Part shown: piece by piece, positions 57,121 to 64,000 of the stretch | Position numbering within the stretch: position 1 is the stretch's first letter | Layout: the number at the start of each line of letters is the position of its first letter | Assembly: GCA_026122225.1 (NCBI GenBank) | Contig: JANEZZ010001866.1 | Span: 1,798,001-1,862,000 of the forward strand | Reading direction: 5' to 3' | DNA length: 64,000 nt | Origin: Heloderma charlesbogerti | Taxonomy: Eukaryota; Chordata; Lepidosauria; Squamata; Helodermatidae | Notes under the pieces: model-generated | What the model was told of the DNA's origin: nothing | The model's input: only the letters and a program-made list of their open reading frames with translations | Database searches by the model: none | Program-made: the position numbers and the translations under genes

Positions 57121-60006
57121 ATGTTGGGGGTAACGATGGACATAGGCGCATGCACTGCAACGGAGAGAACAGCTCGGATAGCGCCCAGTAATAGTCTTCA
57201 GACACATGTAGGAAGAAAGCCAGACTATGAAGCACATGGTCTTCGATGTCTATATACTAATGCCCGGAGTGTGGGAAACAAACAGAACGAACTTGAACTC
57301 TTAATACAAGAGGGAAATTATGACCTGATAGGTATAACTGAGACTTGGTGGGATGACTCTCATGACTGGAATACAGCAATTGAAGGATATAACTTGTTCA
57401 AAAAGAACAGGAGGAACAGAAAGGGAGGTGGGGTTGCACTGTATGTGAAAAATACATATCTCTGCACAGAAAGACAGGAGGAGGAGCTTGGTAGCCCCAT
57501 CGAGAGCATCTGGGTTGAAATAAATGGAGCAAAGAATAAAAGGAACCTGGTGGTCGGAGTCTACTACCGGCCACCCAATCAAGGAGAAGACAAGGATGAA
57601 ACTTTTGAAAAGCAAATAGCCAATGTTTTAAGGAAGCATGATGTAGTAGTAATGGGGGACTTCAATTTCCCCGATATTTGTTGGGAGACAAATTCTGCAA
57701 AACGTGGCCCCTCCAGGAAATTCCTGACTTGTGTGGCGGATAACTTCCTCCTACAGAAAGTATAGGAAGGAACTAGAGGATCGGCTATCCTTGACTTGAT
57801 CTTAACCAACAGAGATGACTTAGTGGAGAAAGTAGCAGTTACAGGAACTCTGGGGGAAAGTGACCATGTTGTACTTGAGTTCTTGGTTCTAAGGGAAGCA
57901 AAAGCCGAGTGTAGTCAAACGCGTAGCCTGGATTTTAGGAAAGCTGATTTTCATAAACTCAGAACAATGATCAGTAAGGTCCCATGGCAAGCAATGCTAG
58001 CGAGAAAAGGAGTCCAAGATGGGTGGGAGCTTTTAAAAAAGGAAATTCTCAAGGCACAATCACAAGCAATTCCAACAAGAAGAAAAGGTGGAAGACAACA
58101 GAAGAAGCCAATGTGGCTTCACAATAAGCTTAGGGATGACCTGAAAACAAAAAAGGACACATATAGGAAGTGGAAAGAAGGCCAAGTAACAAAGGAAGAG
58201 TACAGGCAGATAGCACAGAATTGCAGGGATAGCATCAGGAAGGCTAAAGCTGAGAATGAGCTGAGGTTAGCAAGGGATGTTAAAAACAACAAAAAGGCTT
58301 TCTTCAGCTACATGCATAGTAAAAGGCAGGGGAAAGAAATGGTGGTTCAGCTATTAAATAAGGATGGAAAAATGATAACAGATGACAAAGAAAAGGCAGA
58401 GGTGCTCAATTCCTACTTTGGCTCAGTCTTCTCCCAAAAGAGGGTCTATGACCCCCCTGGCAAAGGCGAAGTACAGGCTGAAGGGGCAGGATTGCAGCTT
58501 GAGATCGACAGGCATATGGTCCAGGAACACCTAATTACTTTGAATGAGTTCAAATCTCCAGGGCCAGATGAACTGCATCCTAGAGTCATAAAGGAACTGG
58601 CAGAAGAACTTTCAGAACTGCTGTCTATTCTCTTTGAGAAATCATGGAGGACGGGGGAAGTGCCAGATGACTGGAGGAGGGCTAACGTTGTCCCTATCTT
58701 CAAAAAGGGTAAAAAGGAGGAACCTGGGAACTACAGACCAGCCAGTCTGACATCAATCCCTGGGAAAATTCTGGAGCAGATCATAAAGCAATCCATCTGG
58801 AAGCACCTTGACAACAATGCCGTGATTACTCGAAGCCAACATGGATTTGTCAAAAACAAGTCCTGCCAGACAAATCTGATCTCATTTTTTGATCAAGTAA
58901 CCTCCCTTGTAGACCGTGGGAATGCTGTAGACATCATATACCTTGACTTCAGCAAAGCTTTCGACGAAGTGCCCCATGATATCCTGATGAGCAAACTAGC
59001 TCAAAGTGGGCTAGATGAAACAACGATCCGGTGGATCCACAGTTGGCTACAGAATCGGACTCAAAGAGTGCTTATCAATGGGACCTTCTCAAACTGGGGA
59101 GAGGTAACGAGTGGGGTACCGCAGGGCTCAGTCCTGGGCCCAGTGCTCTTCAACATTTGTATTAATGACTTGGAGGAGGAGGTGCAAGGAACGCTGATCA
59201 AATTTGCAGATGACACAAAATTGGGCGGGATAGCTAATACTTTGGAAGACAGAAACAACATTCAAAGTGATCTGGATAGACTGGAGCGCTGGGCAGAAAA
59301 CAACAGAATGGCATTTAATAGGGACAAATGCCAAGTTCTGCACCTAGGAAAAAGAAACCAAATGCACAGTTACAAGATGGGGGATACGTGGCTCAACCAC
59401 ACTACAAGCGAGAAGGATCTTGGAATTGTTGTCGATCACAAGCTGAATATGAGCCAACAATGTGATGTGGCTGCAAAAAAGGCAAATGCTATTTTGGGCT
59501 GCATTCATAGAAGCATCGCTTCCAAATCCCGGGAAGTACTGGTTCCCCTCTACTCAGCACTGGTTAGGCCTCATCTGGAGTACTGTGTCCAGTTCTGGGC
59601 ACCACACTTTAAGAAGGATGCAGACAAACTGGAGAGGGTTCAGAGGAGGGCAACAAAGATGATCAGGGGACTGGAAACAAAGCCCTATGAAGAGAGACTG
59701 AAAGAACTGGGCATGTTTAGCCTTGAGAAGAGAAGACTGAGGGGAGATATGATAGCACTCTTCCAGTACTTGAAAGGTTGTCACAGAGAAGAAGGCCAGG
59801 ATCTCGTCTCGATCATCCCAGGGTGCAGGACACCGAATAATGGGCTCAAGTTACAGGAAGCCAGATTCCGGCTGAACATCAGGAAAAACTTCCTGACTGT
59901 AAGAGCAATACGACAGTGGAACCAATTCCCTGGGGAGGTGGTGGGCTCTCCCACACTGGAGGCCTTCAAGACGAGGCTGGACAGCCATTTGTCAGGGATG
60001 CTCTGA
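57121..60006 (+). pseudogene. CR1 ORF2 polyprotein (APE endonuclease plus reverse transcriptase), one in-frame stop
   Basis: This enzyme nicks target DNA and copies the element's RNA at the nick. The frame covers 961 codons. The apurinic-type endonuclease lies at about 41-255: Asn in LYTNARS (47), Glu in GITETWWD (74), Asp and Asn in MGDFNF (180, 182) and the His of GESDH (249). The reverse transcriptase occupies about 440-760, with YLDFSKAFDEVPHD, GVPQGSVLGPVLF and FADDTKLGG (codons 695-703, the two catalytic Asp at 697-698). The C-terminal region that follows is conserved in CR1. A TAG at codon 215 (57763-57765), inside the endonuclease, is the only stop before the natural TGA; a CAG to TAG change is a simple explanation. 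ORF2 starts 23 bp after ORF1. The first ATG at 57121 is assumed. Confidence 0.93.
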
Positions 60007-60644
60007 CTTGGATTCCTGCATTGAGCAGGGGGTTGGACTCGATGGCCTTGTAGGCCCCTTCCAACCCTACTATTCTATGATTCTATGATATCATGAAACA
60101 AATGAATTTGATGGCCCAAGGGTTAAGGGTGACCAGAACTAATCTAAAAATTGCTTCGCTTTGGAATCGCAGCAGCTGTTCTCAGCTTTGTAGGGTGGAT
60201 TTGAAAGTCAGACCATCGCAGGCAGCGGTGCAGTTTAGTGCACTCGAAAAAGCCAGAATAAAATTAAAAACCACCCCCACAAATCAGCAGCTTGGTTGGA
60301 ACACTTGCCTGAATGCAATCCACGTAGGAGTCTCCCCCTTCCATCCAAGCGAATAGGGTTTGCACAGGAGCACTGGCTGAGAGGAAATGATTAAATATGT
60401 GCTCGTTTTCAGGATATGCCCACTGGCAACTGAAGAACGGCCTATGGTCTGTAGACCAGACGTGGGGAACCTCTGAGCCGCCAGCCAAATATGGCCTGCT
60501 GGGGTTCCCTATCTGGCCTGCCAAGGTTCTCTCCTAGGCCACACCCCTTTCTCTGGCCCCAGCAATGAGAGAAGGGAGAGGGCTTGTCTCCAATTGGCAG
60601 AAGTTTCAAGATACACTCTTTTCCCTGATCAGTGCTGAGAAAGG

Positions 60645-60702
<58 letters not shown>
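60645..60702. repeat. Compound (GT)n(GA)n microsatellite
   Basis: GT run to about 60680, then GA run to 60702. Confidence 0.92.
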
Positions 60703-60704
<2 letters not shown>

Positions 60705-61257
60705 TTGGGGAGGGGGTGTATGCCAGCAATGGTCCCACTCACTGCTAGTATGTGGCCCCTGATGTTCTGTCCAGGACCAATTCAGCCCTCAGGCTGAAAA
60801 TGGTCCCACCTTGGTGTAGATCCCCCTTCCTGCCGTTCTCCACCTTACAGAGGGTGGCCACTTTTCCTCCAGGAAGAAGAGCGGAGGAGAGGAGAATTCT
60901 GGGATACTGTCACATGCCTTCATAGAACTGATTGTCCTTGTGTGGGGGGAAGGGATAGCACAACAAGAATGTTATGTAACCCATCCCGAATGATTGTTCC
61001 TGCAACATTTCAGTATTCAGGCCCTGTAGAATCTGAGCAAACATCCATCTGTTCCAGCAACCAGTTTCCATCACCAGCCTCTGGGAAACTCACCAGCAGG
61101 ATGTGGAGGTGATCTTTCCCCCCTCTTGTTTTGTCCCCCACAGCCAGTATTCAAAGAACACGGAGGCTCGAGTTAGCTGCAGTGAGCTGGATGCGGAAAT
61201 CAGCCAAATTTGAACTCATTGAGGTTCTGCAAGTTCTACCTCAAAGCTCCGTCTGAC

Positions 61258-61575
61258 TCACATCCATATCAGGTTGCAAGATTTTTTTTCTTTTTGCCTG
61301 AAAATCACGAAGTTCTGGACTGTGCATTCAAAAGTACACAATCTTCTCCCATTGTTTAAAGCCTGTTTGTGCGCACTCTTTAAGAGTACATATCTTTTTG
61401 TGTGTGTTTTTCTAAAGTGAACCTTTTTTGAACGCATCTCCCTCCCGCAGACAGCCTCACAAGGAAGCACATGAGTTTTGGCCTCAGGTCACACTTGTGT
61501 TTGAGTTTGACAGATGTGAACAGGGTAAATTCTGGTCATAAACAAACTGAAACAAGTTCCTCATACATCCCTAGC
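61258..61575 (-). repeat. AGGGATGTATGAG element, inverted copy with clear end
   Basis: It ends acaagttcctcatacatccc then tagc, the inverse of the left end at 16327. The interior has ttctcccattgtttaaagcc and ggtcataaacaaactgaaac, as in the 37260 copy. Confidence 0.6.
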
Positions 61576-61678
61576 AGGAGCGGATCTCCAGGGTTTCAGA
61601 CATGGATCTTTCCCAGCCCCACCTATTGAACCTGGGACCTTCTCCATGCTACGGAGAGGCTCTGCTCTCTATTCCCAT
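61575..61678 (-). repeat. tRNA-derived SINE, head and body
   Basis: Minus-strand gaaggtcccaggttcaatag contains the B box and aaagatccatgtctgaaac the body. It begins next to the AGGGATG-ended element at 61258-61575. Confidence 0.6.
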
Positions 61679-61924
61679 TGATTAACACATCACATAAAGC
61701 TCATGATTCTCTCACATGTGCCTCACTGCAGTGAGCAGCATTTTTAATGGCGCAAAACACGCATGCAAATGCACGCACAAATAGAGACAAGATGGAAAAA
61801 ATTAAGAGACAGGGAACAAGCAGTCCATATAGTGTCAAGTTGCTCCTTAGGCATCACATGAGGCCTACTCTGGCAGGCGGCTCAGAACCACAAGAAGCAT
61901 TTGGTGACACAGATATGAATCACA

Positions 61925-62175
61925 TGGGAACATCCGCCCTGATCAATATCTCTTTTCAATTAATGGAGCTCCAGCCAATGCCTTCAGAACTGCAAGCACA
62001 ATCTCTGAGTATTGCATAACCGTGTCCAATTGATCCGTCAGCATTAAATGTTCCATTTTGAGGATTAACCAGGCTTGGTACGGAATCATTTCCTGAGAAT
62101 CATTAACCTAATGAGAGTGGCTCTCCATAAACTGCTTAGCTAGGTTGGAGAAAAATGGGTTTAATGAACCCAGCT
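61925..62175. promoter_or_regulatory. Candidate conserved non-coding element
   Basis: Repeat-free AT-rich block with cttttcaattaatggagctc, ccaattgatccgtcagcatt and cattaacctaatgagagtgg. No open frame. The composition resembles vertebrate developmental enhancers. Confidence 0.4.
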
Positions 62176-63124
62176 TTGGAGAGGGGGGGTGCCAGGACCT
62201 GGTGAGCACTGCCCCCTGGGGCAAGCGGGGTCGCCACAGCGTCTCAGGGAACTTTCTGGACTGACTCTGCCCAGGAAGGGGTATCGGAAGACTTCCTGTC
62301 ATGGTGGAACTTTGCTTGAGCCACAAGGTCTCGCTAAGCCCTGGTGTGTCTTGTGTTTCTACACTTGCTCTTCAGTCCTTCTGACTCCCAGCTTATTTCC
62401 CACTTTCTGGTTTGCCCTCTGATCCTGATTGGTCTTGGGTCCTCCCACCCAGTTCCCAGTTCCTGGCTCATGCCAGATGGACGCCCATGGCCTAGCCCTG
62501 ACAGAGAGGGGACATTTTGGGAAGACTTGTGGAAGTCTCTGTCCTCCTGGCCATCAACTGGATCTGAGCACAGGTCAAGAAGCCCGTGCTGTAAGAAACT
62601 ACATTTCCTCCTAGGAAAAACCATCACATCTACCCTTTCAGCTGTGTTCTGCTGCAATTGACCAGAAAGCAAGAAAATGAGCCACTGGGATGCATTGTTT
62701 CACGCTCTTGTGGTTTGAAGGAGATCTGAAGGGTTTCAAATGCAGGGGTGTTCATTTTATTTTTGTTAGCAAGGAGAGGGGTCACACACAGCTTCCTGTT
62801 TTCCAGGCACCTCTTTCAAAAAGTGGTTTGAAAGCTGACCTCCATTACAAAGGCAGTTTGCCACTCAGCAGAGGAGGAAATGCTGAGCTTTAAGAAGCAC
62901 AAGTCCAAAGAACCCTTGGGGGCATCCAGAAAAAAATTGCAGACATCTTCAGAGATGACCTGTATGAATTCATACAGTCATGGGATTTGTAATCTACTTT
63001 TGCCCAGCCCCCGCACCCAGCCCACCACACAAAGGCCTCAAGGTGGCTTGCAATAATATAACATAAAAATAAAAACTACCCTTTTAAGCCAAGGGTGGGC
63101 AACAGGCAGGATGTTGCCCGAACA

Positions 63125-63185
63125 CACAGAATCATAGAACAGTAGGGTTGGAAGGGGCCTATAAGGCCATCAAGTCCAGCCCCCG
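63125..63185 (-). repeat. CR1 3' terminus, inverted
   Basis: agaatcatagaacagtaggg followed by ttggaaggggcctataagg is the reverse complement of the CR1 3' tail. CR1 identity fades to the right, where the sequence is C-rich and diverged. Confidence 0.75.
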
Positions 63186-63457
63186 CAGCACCCACAGCAC
63201 CCACCCCACCCACATGCAACATCTGCCCCACCCCAGCCTGTTGCCACTGTGGCAATTTGTGGTGGCAGCCATTTACTGATATGGAGTGGTAAATAGGTCA
63301 AATTTAGCTTGTTCTCAAACTACATTTGACCTAATTACTGTCCCATAGCCTCTACCACTAATCTAAGGAACCTTTCCCAAGATGTTGGGCTCGCCTGGGA
63401 TTTGAACTGGGGGCCCTCTCGCACTACAAGAGAGAATCCCACCCACCAAAAGCAGCC

Positions 63458-63578
63458 TCCCCCCACAACCTGACACCCTCCAGACATGTTGGGCTATGAC
63501 GCCTATCAGTCCCAGTGCTGTGGATGATGGGAGTTGTAGTTCAACCCATCTGAACTGCACCAGGTTGGGGGAGGCTAC
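63458..63578. repeat. Foldback element copy 17
   Basis: cctccccccacaacctgaca and gggctatgacgcctatcag face gggagttgtagttcaaccca and gcaccaggttgggggaggct. Confidence 0.75.
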
Positions 63579-63717
63579 TCTAAACCAAGTCTCGCAGTCA
63601 GAAGATATGACTTTTGGGGGATGGAAGAGGCCAAGCAAGGGATTTGTGGTGGGAGGTGTGTTTTGAGAAGGGATTTGAAGGGCGTCGAGCCGGTCTTTTG
63701 TACTGCAAGTACACTCC

Positions 63718-63753
63718 TGTTTGTTTGTTTGTTTGTTTGTTCATTTGTTTGTT
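63718..63753. repeat. (TTTG)n microsatellite
   Basis: Eight or so TTTG units with one TTCA interruption. Confidence 0.9.
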
Positions 63754-64000
63754 ACATATGTGTGGTTACAGCAAATGTTTTGCTCCAGAATTTTTTTTTG
63801 TTAAGAATTCCTCCACTGGATCTTCAAGGGATCATCGGACACAATTTAAACATCATGGGAATTTTGGCCCCTGCTGATTTTCTCATTCTGGCATGACAAG
63901 GTGCACTTGGCATTCCCTCTTCTGCACAACTCCAGAAGGGGCAGAGGCCCTTCCCATTTCAAGCTGCTCACCCTGTCTAAAATTTGATGGGCACTGGGAA

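Larger units (their letters stand above)
55401..60087 (+). mobile_element. Near-intact full-length CR1 LINE (about 4.69 kb)
   Basis: This is a complete-looking non-LTR retrotransposon: 5' region 55401-56071, ORF1 56072-57097, 23 bp spacer, ORF2 57121-60006, an 81 bp 3' UTR and two terminal ATTCTATG units (60072-60087). ATATC occurs just before it (55396-55400) and just after (60088-60092), a possible 5 bp target duplication. Each ORF has one nonsense codon and no frameshift, so the insertion is young but this copy cannot make full-length proteins without read-through. Its 3' third is nearly identical to the copy at 1-1040. A foldback element lies just upstream (55192-55325). Confidence 0.93.

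Noticed and set aside
58446..59969. Minus-strand open frames opposite CR1 ORF2
   Set aside because: They are antisense shadows of the conserved RT frame; the same shadows appear opposite the copy at 1-1040.
31600..64000. ASCL4 or PRDM4, upstream neighbours of WSCD2 in mammals
   Set aside because: No bHLH or zinc-finger/SET-like coding sequence was seen; they are probably farther away.

Overview
The window looks like a euchromatic stretch of a squamate reptile (lizard or snake) genome. Four things point that way. There is a recognisable vertebrate exon (WSCD2). There are many CR1-type LINE copies ending in the ATTCTATG repeat typical of sauropsid CR1. There is one SINE with a tRNA-like head and a Bov-B/RTE-like tail (a Sauria-SINE type element). 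Finally, tRNA/CORE-type SINEs and short palindromic elements are scattered throughout. I see no bacterial operon, plasmid, phage or CRISPR signal.

Only one host protein-coding exon is convincingly visible. At 1829-2301 on the minus strand lies the first coding exon of WSCD2, a Golgi type II membrane protein of the WSC-domain sialate O-sulfotransferase family. It has an acceptor site, a short 5' leader, the start codon at 2210, the transmembrane anchor and a phase-1 donor. The rest of the gene must lie left of position 1. About 28 kb upstream in gene terms (30.7-31.6 kb) is a CpG-rich block with a strong minus-strand splice donor at 30751/30750. I propose it as the non-coding first exon and promoter of WSCD2. 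If so, 2302-30750 is intron 1 and everything right of about 31.6 kb is upstream intergenic DNA.

Layout: 1-1.04 kb, 5'-truncated CR1; 1.8-2.3 kb, WSCD2 exon; 3.2-4.9 kb, LINE remnants including a tandemly duplicated CR1 3' end; 5-30 kb, putative intron with SINEs, foldback elements and TIR-bearing non-autonomous DNA elements; 30.7-31.6 kb, candidate promoter/exon 1; 31.9-32.1 kb, MIR; 32-52 kb, intergenic repeats; 52.4-53.05 kb, repeat-free AT-rich block that looks like a conserved regulatory element; 53.1-53.9 kb, LINE remnant split by the Sauria-type SINE; 55.4-60.09 kb, an essentially full-length CR1 with both ORFs; 60-64 kb, intergenic repeats.

The most striking object is the CR1 at 55401-60087. 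ORF1 (zinc-finger-like plus esterase) and ORF2 (endonuclease plus reverse transcriptase) are each interrupted by a single in-frame stop and no frameshift. The element starts exactly at the first copy of a sequence repeated 316 bp later in its 5' region, and short ATATC sequences flank it. I found no evidence of a completely new gene system. The most novel material is the 5' architecture of this CR1 and the several families of palindromic or TIR-bearing short elements. All family assignments come from reading the sequence and general knowledge; no database search was possible.
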